From assembly GCA_033977485.1 (NCBI GenBank), contig CM066993.1, positions 68,364,864-68,428,863 of the forward strand: 64,000 bases of DNA, given 5' to 3'. The translations under genes and the position numbers were made by a program. This document shows, one piece after another, positions 47,601 to 58,871 of this stretch. The first letter of the stretch is position 1, and the number at the start of each line of letters is the position of its first letter. The notes under the pieces are model-generated. The model saw only the letters and a list, made by a program, of their open reading frames with translations, did not search any database and was not told the DNA's origin. The stretch comes from Hydrangea macrophylla (taxonomy: Eukaryota > Streptophyta > Magnoliopsida > Cornales > Hydrangeaceae).

Positions 47601-48231
47601 ACATTAAGCAATCACAATATTGCAAATTACATATTCCCATGTGTTTAATCAAGTTAATCAAGATTAGAAAGCTGACCTTATCAATCTTATCATAAGACTC
47701 GGCACTTTTAGGAACTATACCAGCCAAAACATCTCTAGGAATATTATCAGTAAGCCATTTTGGCCACCCATCCACAACCTCAGGCTCATTGGACTGCTTC
47801 GATGATGTACTCCTCTTCGAAACACTGCCGCCGCTACCTCCTCCACCACCACCACTTTCTCTCTCTGCTTCTTTAGTCACCACCTTACCTTCTTTATCAT
47901 CTCTGCCCCCACCACAACCACCACCACTTTCTCTCTCTGCTTCTTTAGTCACCACCTTACCTTCTTTACCATCTCTGCCCCCACCACAACCACCACCACT
48001 TTCTCTCTCTGCTTCTTTAGTCACCACCTTACCTTCTTTACCATCTCTGCCCCCACCACAACCACTGCTACCATAACCATCGCTGCTATTTCTAGGCTCG
48101 GGCCGCAAAACCCGACCCGGATTCTTACCTGCAATTCTATTACTCCCTCTTTTAGCATACCCATTTTGCGTCTTCAACTTCTGCAGACCCCGCGGTGGCG
48201 AATTCATAGGCCTTGTGTTAACACAGCCCAT
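41951..48231 (-). CDS. CDK-like Ser/Thr protein kinase, plant N-myristoylated subfamily
   Basis: My model has seven exons on the minus strand: 48231-47677, 47179-46895, 46686-46369, 45527-45306, 43918-43824, 43712-43601 and 42277-41951. All borders are GT..AG, the frame is open throughout and the product is 637 aa. It starts MGCVNT, a likely N-myristoylation and membrane signal. Residues 1-180 are low complexity with a threefold repeat. The kinase domain has GQGTYSNV (187-194), Lys209, HRDIKGSN from 302, DFG at 322-324, TLWYRAPELLLG and DLWSAGCLLAEM, then FGTPSEEYW, a CDK-type feature. The position of a PSTAIRE-type helix reads PESVKFMAREI, so it is a CDK relative rather than a classical CDK. 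It resembles the At1g54610/IBS1 group. The tail (461-637) is basic and serine-rich. Substrates are unknown. Confidence 0.88.
43025..43494. mobile_element. Foldback element in kinase intron 6
   Basis: About 470 bp with inverted ends of roughly 130 bp: gggttaaatatattttaccc on the left and ttattaaccc on the right, with ggggggtaaagtgaaa matching tttcactttaccccccg. Flanks are T-rich, so the target duplication is unclear. Confidence 0.75.
44158..44852. mobile_element. Foldback element in kinase intron 4
   Basis: About 695 bp. The left end gggataattacacggacctc mirrors the right end gtgtaattaaccc. Both are followed inward by ctcccctgaggtttgg or its complement. Flanks are A runs of 7-8 bases. A relative of its outer sequence lies at 63060. 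Confidence 0.75.
46738..46864. mobile_element. PIF/Harbinger-type MITE in kinase intron 2
   Basis: 127 bp with ends gagcccgtttggatca and gatccaaacaggctc, flanked by taa on both sides (46735-46737 and 46865-46867). The TAA duplication and GTTTGG termini fit Tourist-like MITEs. It lies between exons 2 and 3 and leaves the splice sites intact. Confidence 0.82.
47855..48070 (-). repeat. Threefold 72-bp coding repeat in kinase exon 1
   Basis: Units start at 47855, 47927 and 47999 and are nearly identical. Each codes for 24 residues containing GRDGKEGKVVTKEAERESGG. The unit length is a multiple of three, so copy changes keep the frame. The region is outside the kinase domain. Confidence 0.95.
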
Positions 48232-49221
48232 AGCTAGGTGGTTTCACTAGTTTTTGTGAAGTCTCGAGTCTCTGTATAATAAACGCTACTGTAGCAAATG
48301 GGTGACATTGTCAAGAATAGAATGTAAACAAGAATAACAAAAGAAGGGGAATAAGACGTAGAGGAAACAAATGCTGGCTGTGTGTGGAGAGAGAAAGTAA
48401 GAGAGAATGAGAGCGAAGAAATAGATGGGAGAATGAAGATGACAAGGCTGCCGTCCTAGGCCGGCCATTGGCAATTAGTTTTGAGTTATTTTTTGATCTT
48501 TTAATACTTCTTTGCAAACTCCGAAGGTTTGATCAACTTCGATAAATTTATATAGGGAGACTATATCTATACATTTGATAACTTACTCAAGAATGGACAT
48601 ATGGAGTTGTCTGAAGGAATTGAAGTGGTTAACAAATGGTTACAAAGAAAAAAAAATTGTATTTGATTTTAAAGTTGCACTCACAAATGCCGGTAAAAAA
48701 TTTAGATTACTAAATTACTTTTACCTATATACATATTGCTCAATAGCTTAACTCAACAAAATCTCATCCAAAGCAAACACGTAAGGAGATTTCATGACTT
48801 CACATAATGAAATTTCAAACACAAAGAATATAGGAAAATGAGATCAAATTAAGTCTCAGATGCAAATATCTTAGAAGCTCTTAAATGAAAATAATTATTT
48901 ATCAATTACTTCAATGAAAATTAAGCCTCGAAAGAGGAAAAAATTAATTATCTTCTTCTTCTCATTTGGGTCGTGAAAATGAGGATCCGAGCCATGCCTG
49001 TAGTTTCACTAAATTATACTCACTTAGATTTCCCGCTTTCATATATTTACAAGAAACTCGTTACAAAAAGATTCGGACCCTTATTTATGAATCAATGTAT
49101 ACGCATGTATGTATAGTTATGACATCAAATTTCTCCCTATCTTAGTCATGGAATAATTCTTAGATCCACTTAAATAATTATTTCTTTTCCAAGATTGTCA
49201 TCTTTGATTTTAACATTTGAG
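48232..49221. other. Promoter side of the kinase gene; no other gene seen
   Basis: Non-coding. The 250 bp next to the start codon, including GA-rich and CT-rich stretches at 48380-48420, probably holds the 5' untranslated region and promoter of the kinase gene. No clear TATA box can be chosen. Confidence 0.4.
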
Positions 49222-49887
49222 CTAAACAATCTTTGCAATTTCTTCTGAACAGAGTTCCAGATTATGGTGCTGCAAATTCTTAAATCCTTGATTATGGCAA
49301 TGAATGCCCTTTTTGGAGTATTTATAAAAAAATAAAATAAAACCCAACAAAATTAATATTAGCACCACTCCAAAATTAAAGATACAGAGCACTTTTGGAA
49401 ATTTCTCTGACTCTCCCCTGTATTTCATATATTCTACAGGTATTGATACGGCGTCTAGAGAAAGATCATGCATTTTGACTCGGAAAAAAAAAAGGGGGGG
49501 ATTATCAGACATTTCACTATTTCAGAACCCAAAAAAACAAAATCACAACTCAATCTTACATTAGTTTGAAGAGTTCAATCTCACTATGAAAAAAATTTCT
49601 TCTTTTCCTTGATTTCTCAGCAATTAAACCAAATGGAGAGAATGGGTTCCATACAAATTCTATATATCCAAAATATAATTTGGGAAGCGACGCTCTCAAA
49701 TAAATAAATAAATATCATTGGTTAGTCAGTCAAAATTTACACAATTCTTCATAACTGAACCCCACGAAAAAAAAATGCAAATTTTCATAATTACCATTAA
49801 TTTACCCACCCCACCCCACCCAAAAAAAAAACCCACAAAATTTCAATAAAAAATCACTGAAATTATAGGGGTTAGTAGTAAGTGTAC

Positions 49888-50023
49888 CTGCCATTGGCAA
49901 TCTCATTATTGCCAACTCATGAAAGAAAGGGGCTTTGATCATCTTCTTCAACCTTCTTCTGCTTACGGCGGCGTTGACGACAGTGGGAGGAGGAGCCACC
50001 GCCGGGACTTCGGAGCTCCTCAT
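49888..50023 (-). CDS. Possible first exon of an unrecognised gene
   Basis: A minus-strand frame starts at an ATG at 50023 (MRSSEVPAVAPPPTVVNA), is GC-rich compared with its surroundings, continues to HELAIMRLPMAG and meets a donor-like cag/gtacac at 49888. I do not recognise the protein. A later frame at 49222-49512 with RVKMHDLSLDAVS might be a further exon, but no join can be proven. It is divergent from the Pol III gene at 50140; its start is about 50 bp from the latter's upstream element. A partial copy lacking the ATG lies at 58766-58815. Confidence 0.4.
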
Positions 50024-50074
50024 GGTAACAATAGTAATCTAGTATAGTAATACTAGTATACTAATAATATTTCA

Positions 50075-50117
50075 ATCCCACATCGGTTAAAGTGCCAAAA
50101 AATTACTCTATATATTA
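50075..50117 (+). promoter_or_regulatory. Plant snRNA-type Pol III promoter, copy 1
   Basis: The upstream sequence element atcccacatcg (50075-50085; plant consensus RTCCCACATCG) is followed after 23 bp by a TATA box tatatatta (50109-50117). In plants this short spacing marks RNA polymerase III genes such as U6, U3 and 7SL, while Pol II snRNA genes have about 10 bp more. Confidence 0.8.
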
Positions 50118-50139
50118 GTTTCAAGGTACAGTGAATTTT

Positions 50140-50335
50140 GCCTGAGTTCCGTGGGTTGGAGCTTGTAACCCAAGCCCAAGAAACTAATCACCGTTGGGAG
50201 GCACAGATAAGACAGTAAAAGCCCAGAACTGCTTGTCAGCCCATCTGGGTCTGAAACCCTAATCGGACCCACAGTGAGCCCATGAGTGACCCACTTCTCA
50301 TACATTAGACCTGGCCGGGTGGTGACCGGCGAATT
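50140..50335 (+). ncRNA. 7SL (SRP) RNA gene copy with internal deletion, probable pseudogene
   Basis: Transcription is expected about 30 bp after the TATA start, where the sequence reads gcctgagttccgtgg. The segment ggagcttgtaacccaagc and the later gggaggcac resemble the 5' Alu-type domain of SRP RNA (human cctgtagtcccagc and gggaggc). It ends near ggtggtgaccggc, followed by T-rich sequence that can act as a Pol III terminator. It is about 196 nt; plant 7SL RNA is about 300 nt. Compared with the copy at 58938 it lacks about 103 nt after gggaggcacag. The family call rests on partial similarity, length of the second copy and promoter type. Confidence 0.55.
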
Positions 50336-50367
50336 TTATTTTATTCTTTTTTAGTAAAAAAGTCTTT

Positions 50368-50646
50368 GGTTAAATACATTTCACACCCTCATAATTTGTC
50401 ACATGTGTCAGTTTGGTCCCTGTAATCTAAAAAGTCACTTTAGTCCGTAGTTTCACAAGTAGGTTCAACAAGTCCTTTAGTAACCAATAATTGTCACTAA
50501 AAGTTAAAATTTTGTCTCAAAAAGTGCTTGAGGTACTAAAATGACACACTTACGAAACTACATGGACTAAAATGACACTTTTTAAACTATAGGGACTAAA
50601 TTGACACAAAGGGCAACTTAGAAGGATGTAAAATATAGTTAAGTCT
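50368..50646. mobile_element. Foldback element downstream of the ncRNA copy 1
   Basis: About 279 bp with ggttaaatacatttcac at one end and the complement-like gtaaaatatagttaag at the other. aagtcttt at 50360-50367 and 50647-50654 is a probable 8-bp duplication. The same element sits at the matching place in copy 2 (about 59270-59550), so it inserted before the block was duplicated. Confidence 0.65.
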
Positions 50647-51012
50647 AAGTCTTTAGACACAAACAAGTGGACTCCATGACCCCACCAAGAGAGAGAAAGA
50701 GAGCCACATTGTGGTGTTTGTGCCCAAAGACTTAGGTGTGTTTGATAACCCAATTAAGTGGTAAAAATGAAAACTTTCAGCACTTTTTTTTTCCACTGCA
50801 TTTGATAACATGCCACTTAATTTAAAAAATAAATAAACAACTGAACACATTAAGTGAAAATTTTCTGCTGAAAATAATCTCTAATTGATGTCTATTTCAG
50901 TACTTGAAAATTTGTTTTCAATACTACAAATTCAATCCCTTAAAATTCAACACTTAATTTTCAATTCGTAATTTTCAATTTTTACTCTTTTTTTTTCCCT
51001 TACGTTATATTT

Positions 51013-51122
51013 ACCAGGGACCATATGAGCACCAATTGAGTCGTGTGTTTGGATATTACGCTTGTCAAATTATAGAATCAAATTTGGCACTTCATTACAG
51101 TAGTCTTTTGGTGGTTATCCTG
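51013..51122. repeat. Repeat shared with 57823-57930
   Basis: Both carry gagcaccaattgagtcgtgt, then attacgcttgtcaaattata, with about 85-90% identity by eye. No coding content or defined ends are seen. Confidence 0.8.
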
Positions 51123-51159
51123 TATTTAAGTCTTTTGATGGCACTTCATTACAGTACCC

Positions 51160-51556
51160 TAGTGACTATGCTAAGATGGATGTGTGGTAAGACTAGGAAA
51201 TATAGAATTAGAAATGAGTACATCCAAGAGACTGTAGGAGTGACACATATTGAGGATAAGTTGAGGGAGAATAGACTTAGATGGTTCGGCCATGTGCAAC
51301 GAAGACCTGTAGATGCACCTGTGCGAAAGAGTGATAAGATCGTAGTGTCTGGAATAGTTAGAGGGAGAGGCAGACCTAGACTGACTTGGGAATATGTAGT
51401 ACAACAAGATATGAATATATATATATATAATTTAAATGAGCATATGGCTCTTGATCGTGCAGAATGGAGAAAAATGATTCATACAACCGACCCCAATTGA
51501 TTGGGACACAAGACTTGGTTTGGTTTGATTTGGTGTGGTTTGGTTTGGAAATATGT
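51160..51556 (+). mobile_element. LINE (non-LTR retrotransposon) 3' end
   Basis: The frame reads MLRWMCGKTRKYRIRNEYI, later LRENRLRWFGHVQRRP, GRGRPRLTW and MALDRAEWRKMIH, ending near TTDPN at 51500. These motifs are the C-terminus of plant LINE reverse-transcriptase proteins. After the stop come tgattgggacacaagacttgg and a ttggtttggtttg tail, the expected 3' end. Only about 400 bp remain, as is usual for 5'-truncated LINEs. The frame continues upstream into unrelated sequence, so any longer reading is accidental. Confidence 0.85.
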
Positions 51557-54123
51557 ACTTAAATATAGGATTTTCCCACTATAGCAATGTTAGAATCAAT
51601 TTTGACACTTCAAAAATTTTTCAAGCAAGGGACATTGAAGTAAACTATAGTCTCTTATTTTACTGAAAACCTCTAGTGGTTACTATTTTGTTCTAAACAG
51701 AAAACTAGAGATATAGCTAATCTCACAAGAACTAGTTAGAACACATTTTGAATAGGAATTAATATTTGGATAAGAAACACCCCATGTTATCAAATATTTC
51801 ACTAAATCTCAATTTTTTTTTAAAATCATCATATATAACCCTTTTTTTTCAAAAGTTTAGTGACCAGTTTGGGTTGGGTCCGCCTCTGAGAACGAGTCAA
51901 TCTCATGTATGTAGGTTAAACTATATATACACATGCATTATACAAATCTATTTATGAACCTTAATCAAAACATGTTCACAAGCTTTATCAATTCGAGCCC
52001 ATATCTGCTTGAGTTTGTTTTATTTATTAAATAAGCGTGAATTACAGCCTTGAGCTTGGCTTATTTATCAGAAGAGTTGAGTCGACCGAGTTGTTACCCA
52101 ACATAGTCACTAGGGCTTGTTGACCAGCTCCGCTTATATTTACCTTAACTTGACACGACTAAAAAGTTGTGCGCTCTTGTGCAACACCCAAGTGTAGGTG
52201 ATCGTGCAAATAATACTGGATAAGTCCAGGTCGATTCTACTGGGAAGGAATAGGAAGAATATCTACTAAGTTATAACCTAAGGAAAAATAAAAGAAAATA
52301 AGAACATAGAAGTGGAAGTTCTAACGAATCCGAATTATTTAAATTAAATTATATAACAAACTAAAGTATGAAGAAACATAATAAATTAAAACAGATAAAT
52401 TAAAGGTGTTGGAAACACGTGAATCCACATTGATCCTAACCATCTACCATGTATACTCATTAACGTTCTATGGAGTTCATTCCTTTTCAGTATTCCGTAT
52501 TTTTCTAAAGATAAAGAATCAATAGCCCTTTCATGACCGGGACTATATCATCACAAGTGATTTTAAAATACTTGAAAGACGGTTTAAAATAATGGTTATC
52601 ACTTGCACTCCAAATGGTGTTAGCATTCAAAGTGGTTTTCAAAAGTCATTGAAGAAAATAGCCTTAAGGGTTTAAGTTCTAAAAACTGTTGTGACAAACT
52701 GAGCTTATAGGGACAATTTGATGACATATTTCTTAAACAGAAAGTCAAGGAATACTTAAAAGAATCATCTCAGGAATTAGCATGTTCGATCGATCGAATT
52801 ACATCATCCTTCAATCGATCGAAATATCTTCGATCACTTGACTATAGCTCTGGTTCGATCGATCGAAATATCTTCGATCGATCGAGCTCAGCTTTTCTAA
52901 AGATTGCATGGCAGAGACTAGGAATCAATGATTCATCATATATTCACAACATCTAAACTACAGAAATATAAATAAACCAGTGCAGAAACAGTAAAACATA
53001 ACAATCATAACTACTAGATTCATAAACAATCAAATAAAGAAAAGAGAAAGTAAAACCTGGAATAATCTGATTATAACTTGTAATAAACTTGAAATAAAGT
53101 TGAATCTTGAATCTACAATGGAAAAGGAGGAAGAAAACATCAAACTAAACTAATCTACTCCTAATCTAACTCTAAAACTACCCTAAAAATGTTGGTTTTT
53201 TGCGTTCTGGAGTGTCCTCCTTTCGTCTGGTATCAAAACGACTTGTTTATAGGGTTCCTGCAGAGTTTACGCAACTTTTGGGGGAAAATAGAGTTCAAGC
53301 GATCAAGCTTAGTTCGATCGATCGAACTCTCAAGCGCTTGAACTCTCCTTAAGCCCTTGAACTTCTCTAATTTTGACAGCTCTACGTACCGATGGGAGAA
53401 TGCCCATAACATTTCACTCAGACCTCAGATTAACCTCTCATTTACGGCCATGCGACCGTAACTCAAAGATCTACATTTTGTATTTCTAGGAAAATCTTCC
53501 AAATCTGAAGTCTTCATTATCAAAATGGCATTTTCTCAGTTGCTTCTGTTGTTCTCTTCACCAGAATCACTTTCTATGCAACGATTGCTTTCTGTGACCT
53601 GTAAAATAGTGTAAAAATACATGTTTGAGTCTCAACATCATAGAAACCACTTAATCATTGATATGCATCTAAATCTAGAGACTTGGGGATAAAAGTATGC
53701 ATAAAAGATCATATAATACGCTATGAATATGCACTTTTCACCTCGAATCACACCTCCCAACTAGCTCGTTGCTAGTCCCTAGCAATGAAGCGAACTACAT
53801 CAATGTTTATTTGAACTCTAAAAATTGAAAACAAAAGAAAGTAAAAATCCTAACTCACTTTCGCAGGAATCGCGATTGCATTTAGCGTATGCAACAAACC
53901 TTTAAACCCATAGGTTCCCCCTAGTGGACGAGTGTTGTCTCGTGAGGGTTTACAGTGAATATATCCACAAAATTCATGTTTATGGTAATGGCTCTCGTTT
54001 TATGTTTTCAAGAAAATTTTTCTCTCATTTAGCAATGTAATTAAGCTCAACAATCTAATGAAACTCTCTAGTATGCCATAGCCATACAACACACACATTA
54101 TAGTTAATCTACTATCAAAGTCA
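51557..54123. other. No gene seen; retroelement-like debris with tcga palindromes
   Basis: A segment from about 52170 (caacacccaagtgtaggtga, then ataagtccaggtcgattc) to about 53800 (cctcccaactagctcgttgc) resembles non-coding parts of degraded plant LTR elements, but I cannot assign it. ttcgatcgatcgaa or close variants occur at about 52785-52890 (several copies) and near 53313. Confidence 0.4.
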
Positions 54124-54132
54124 TTAGATTAT

Positions 54133-54307
54133 GGGTAATACTTGGGGGCACAACCTTCATACAACTTTCATACAACCTCCCCAAAAGATGTGTCTATCTC
54201 TTTCCTGTGTCACTATGGGGTCTAGTGACATCACAGGAGAGAGATAGACACATCTTTTGGGGAGGTTGTATGAAAGTTGTATGAAGGTTGTGTACCAAAT
54301 ATTACTC
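54133..54307. mobile_element. MULE-type MITE, family A, copy 3
   Basis: 175 bp, starting gggtaatacttggg and ending aatattactc, flanked by an exact 9-bp duplication ttagattat (54124-54132 and 54308-54316). The arms share tgtgtctatctct and ggaggttgtatgaaag with copy 1. Confidence 0.92.
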
Positions 54308-54316
54308 TTAGATTAT

Positions 54317-55089
54317 TCCATACCTATTAATCTTCAATTGTGTATGTGAATGGACAATCAAAATACAAAACTTTAATTTCAAAGCTCGCATAACGTAAGA
54401 CGCTATCAAGACGTTCACTTTGACTAGATTCTCACCGGGATTACACTCAAAAGATGAAATCACTCCGAATTAGGTGTAATAATTATCACCCATGATATGG
54501 AAGTTATAAAGAGTAAATGGAATGGAATCTAATGCTTCTCATATCTAAATAGAAAAACGGACATTTTTAGTGCACAAAGTCTCATGAAAGGATACCTTTC
54601 ACTATAAGAGCGAGATACCGTGGAGAACTCTCGCATTACCTTAACTTCAAATCCAATCTACTTAAAATCACCAGGACTTTGAAAAATAGGTGTTCGATTA
54701 AGAAGAAATAGGCTCGAGATATTCAACTGGGTAAAAGGATGTGATTGGAATATCTGTTATAACTTTTCAAACTTTTCCACATCTCCAATCTCCCTCCCTC
54801 TATCTCTCTCTCTTTTTATTTTATTTTTAAATTTTTTATTTTTTCTTTCCGACACTATTCTTCTTATTCTGATTTTTTTTTCTTTTGTAACAACCATTGG
54901 CTTTTTTTTTTCTTGCTTTTTTTTCATCATATTTTTCTTTGCGAACTTACCCTTATTCACATAACCAAACTTTTTGTCAAGATAACACATCCCAATCACT
55001 CCTAGGTAGAGAAAAGAAGCTCAAACTTGTATTTTAGAGTTAGACATAGGTATAGAAAAGAAATTCGACCTGCAGCTGTAGATAAGTAT
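54317..55089. other. No gene seen
   Basis: Non-coding sequence, with a pyrimidine-rich stretch at 54775-54950. The junction with the copia fragment is near 55090, showing 5' truncation of that element. Confidence 0.45.
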
Positions 55090-55965
55090 TAGTGGAATAT
55101 TAGTTCATCAATCAAGCTATACTGAAAAGATGTTGAAGCGATTTAATATGGACAAATCTCATCCACTAAGTACACCCATGGTCGTCAGGTTCCTAAATGT
55201 CAAGAAAGATCCATACCGACCAAAAGAAGAAAATGAAGAAATCCTTGGTCCTGAAGTACCATACATGAGTGACATTGGTGTACTATTGTACTTGGCTCAA
55301 AGCACAAGACCAGACATTACATTTTCTGTGAATCTGCTTGTAATATTTAGTTCTGCACCCACCTATAGGCATTGGATTGGAATAAAACACATTTTTAGAT
55401 ACTTTCGTGGGACCATTGATATGGGCTTGTTTTATTCATCTAATTTATCTAATCATTCCCACTTAGTTGGTTATGCAGAATCAGGTTATCTGTCCGATCC
55501 TCATAAGGGTCGATCACAAACATGTTATGTATTTCGGAACAATAATGCGGCTATTTCTTGGCGCTCTACTAAACAAACTTTAGTAGCTACATCCTCCAAC
55601 CATTCTGAAATTATAGCACTCCATGAAGCAAGTCGAGAGTGTGTCTGGCTAAGATCATTAGTCCAACATATACGGAGTAGTTGTCAATTAACTCCAGTCG
55701 TTGATGAGCCGACTACAATCTATGAAGACAATGCTACTTGTATTGCTCAAATTCAAGGTGGTTTCATCAAGGGAGATCGGATCAAGCATATTTCACCCAA
55801 ATTTTTCTTCATACATAAACTTCAAGAGAATCGTCAAATTGAAGTCAAACAAATTCGATCAAGCGATAACCTTGCTGATCTCTTTACTAAGGCATTACCA
55901 AAGTCAACTTTTCATAAATTGGTGTACGAAATTTGCATGCGTCGTCTCAATCATCAGGCCAACTA
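55090..55965 (+). pseudogene. Ty1/copia pol fragment: end of RT and RNase H
   Basis: An open frame of about 290 codons starts within pol. GILVHQSSYTEKMLKRFNMD and PYMSDIGVLLYLAQSTRPDI are from the end of RT. The RNase H part includes GYLSDPHKGRSQTCYVF, then STKQTLVATSSNHSEIIAL and EDNATCIAQIQ. IKHISPKFFFIHKLQE and LADLFTKALP follow, ending in a stop at 55964-55966. The site read as YADAGY in relatives is YAESGY here, so a conserved aspartate is lost. Gag, integrase and most of RT are missing. Confidence 0.88.
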
Positions 55966-56241
55966 AACTTTTCTCTAAATGAGGGGGAGTGATCATAAAA
56001 TAAGCATCCTGAAGTATGCAATCAATTGTAGGCGCGCTGTACTCTTGTCTTTCGATTAGAGTTTTTCCCATAGGGTTTTTCTCATCAAGGTTTTAATGAG
56101 ATAGCATTATGCGCATCTACCAAGTTCCTGAAGAACGTTGTACTCTTTTTCCTTAGCTTCGATTTTTTCCCACTGAGTTTTCCTTAGCAAGGTTTTAATG
56201 AGGCAACAATCATTTAATGGTGGACATCCAAGGGGGAGAGT

Positions 56242-56426
56242 TGTAAATATTTTATATTTATGTGTGGCTGTTCACATTTTGTATTAGGTTAGGGATCTAA
56301 TTGTAAAGTGATATTTATTCACACACCCCTACCTTACCCTATAAATAGGGAGCATATCAATGAGAAAAACTTGCTTGATTCTGGTATTACTTTTCTGCTT
56401 TATCTTATTCTCTCTTTATTATAACA
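56242..56426 (+). repeat. 3' LTR of the copia fragment, 185 bp
   Basis: It begins tgtaaatattttat right after the polypurine tract aagggggagagt and ends tttattataaca. cctataaatagggag at 56338-56352 is a TATA box. Between pol and the LTR (55966-56230) are two copies of a ttttaatgag.ca block with gttttcc-type neighbours, common in copia 3' regions. Confidence 0.8.
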
Positions 56427-57820
56427 TGAACAATAATATTGTAGTATTGGTTAGCATTTTGAATTGGTAATAGATAATTTTGTTGATTACTTTTATATCT
56501 TGGCAATTTAAAATCTTCTTATTAATTGTGTAATAATTTGATAAATTAATGAACGACAATAATGTCAGTACCTCTTTATTAGTTTTTTTATGAGTTAATT
56601 TAGTCTTCATATATTCAAAGTTCCTTAATGGGCAGCAGTAAATTAAATTATAGACATGTGTGTCAAATAAATTTATAGGCATGCGTGTGTGTACTATAAA
56701 AATCAGTTTCAAAATAAAAGGAAAAAGGTAAAGGGGAAAATTCACAATATGTCTAAAAAAATCACAATATATAAATAGAATTTCAGCAGAAAAGTTGACC
56801 AAAATGTAAATACTAGCGACCAATAGGTAATTAACCATTATTGTTGACTTTTTTGAAGCAAATGATAAATATGCAAAAAATTATTGACGAAATGTAATTA
56901 GGCATAATGCAATATATAAATCCTAAATTTTAGGGAAAAAATTGACCTAAATGTAAATATTAGTGACCAATTAGTAAATAGCTATTGTTGTTGACTTTTT
57001 TTTAAGTGAATGATAAATATCCCATAATTTGTTGACCTAAATGTAATTAGACATAATATTATTGACTGAATCCTTATTATTATATTAAATAAAATTTCAA
57101 AAACTGACCTGAATGTAATTATTAAGTTGAAATGACAGAATTACCCTGTCACAAAATAATATATATGTATGATGGTTGTACAGTTGTATGAGTAATTATG
57201 GTATAGTGAAGGGATATTATAGTAAACATTAGAGGCTACAAGGGCAATATGATAATTAACTAACTCCAAGTTTTAGCTCCTACAATCTTATATTATAAGG
57301 GTATGATATGTTGGTTTAAGTACAAATAAAAAAAATATATATATATATATATATATATATGTTGGTTTAAGTCCCTCATATTTTTTTGGACAGAAAAAAC
57401 TCTCCCTAGCTGCCCAACTTGCCACACACAGGCTACATCCAAGGGTAAAAATCCACGGTCACAAACGCCAGCCTTCCTAGCCACTCATACCGTGTGAGTG
57501 GTTATACCAGATAAAACCTCATTTCAAAATTATTTTTAAAACTTTAAACCTCCATAACTTTTGATCTACAACTCTATTTTTTTGTAAAATTTATACCTTT
57601 GGAATCGTGTCGACGAGAGCTATAAAACTAGTTCTATTGTTGATATGTTTTGAGCATTTTTTTTTTAATTTTTTTTTTTTTTTTTTAACTTTTTACATGC
57701 ATTGACAGACTTAGTCCTGATAAGTTGTGAAATTTCACCACTTTTAATCCTGGATGTCAAAACTTGTAAAGTTTATGAAAGTATTCACCATAATCATAAA
57801 TTCATCACTTTTAAACAGGG
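56427..57820. other. No gene seen; one tandem duplication
   Basis: AT-rich. About 56797-56940 and 56942-57085 are diverged tandem copies of about 145 bp sharing aaatgtaaat..tag.gacca, ttgttgactttttt and aatgtaatta. An AT run lies at 57331-57360. Confidence 0.6.
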
Positions 57821-57930
57821 ACCTTCTTGGATATGTGAGCACCAATTGAGTCGTGTGTTTGGGTATTACGCTTGTCAAATTATAGCATCACTTTTGGCAA
57901 TTCATTAGTAGTGTTTTGGTTGTTATCCTA

Positions 57931-58765
57931 TAACTAGCTTTTGAACCCGTGCATCAGAAGTAGTAAAATGAATTAAAGTTGAATGATGTTTGAAATGTAA
58001 AATTTTCAAACTGTCATAGCTTTACTTGATTATATGTAATTTCCATGGGATCAACCGATCAACTAATTGTAAGCCTAACAACTAAATAGAGTTGTGCATA
58101 TTACGGCACATTGTTACTAATGACAAAACTAATCTGTTTTTTTTTTTTTTTTAATAAAAAAAAAAAATTAAACTTCTTTTGATAAACAGTTTTGTACAAC
58201 AGTTGCAAAATAATCTCTTTTTTTTTTTTAAGAACTTACGAAGTTGCTAGACATATTTTTAAAAACCGAGTAAACTAATCTGTTTTTTTTAATAAATTCG
58301 CGATGCGTGAGCAAAAATTATTAGGATGAATTAACATACTTTGCTTGGAAAAATAAAAACAGGTTCTAGTAACTCTTACAATTTGAGCTATCCTCCTTTA
58401 CTATTTTAACTTAATAGTTCAATTTCAGATTAATACTTAAATAGATTGGACAATAAACAGATTTTTGGGTTGATTTGAGCAACAATCGAAGTTTTGTATT
58501 AAATTGAATTTTTTTTTTATTATTTTTTCAATTTAATCTGTTTGGGATGTAGCTTGTGGTTAGTTTATTTGCTTTGTATTCGAATTGATGGGAGTGTACA
58601 CTTGCAGTTAAGCAATTTATTTAGAGTTTTAATTAGGAGTACTTTTTTTCAATTTTGGTATGCCATTTTTTAGTCCGTTCATGAGTCATGACAGTCCTAT
58701 TTTATCAATTTTTTATAATATAAAATCTACAAATCACTCTAGTGTACTGGTAATGCTACTACTAG
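57931..58765. other. No gene seen
   Basis: AT-rich non-coding sequence with several T and A homopolymer runs; nothing coding can be supported. Confidence 0.45.
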
Positions 58766-58871
58766 GTGGCGGAGACGACGGTGGGAGGCGGTGCCACCGG
58801 TGGGACTTCGGAGTAATACTAATATACTGGTAATCTAGTCTAAGTAATTTTAGTATACTACTTATATTTTA

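Larger units (their letters stand above)
49971..50965. repeat. Duplicated block, copy 1
   Basis: The block matches 58766-59876 in order: exon-like gacgacagtgggagg, Pol III promoter, ncRNA region, a foldback element and a gtgtgtttgataaccca repeat. It lacks about 100 bp of the ncRNA region present in copy 2. Edges are estimated by eye. Confidence 0.85.

Noticed and set aside
47789..48076. Plus-strand proline-rich frame of 95 codons
   Set aside because: It is the antisense shadow of the 72-bp repeats in kinase exon 1.
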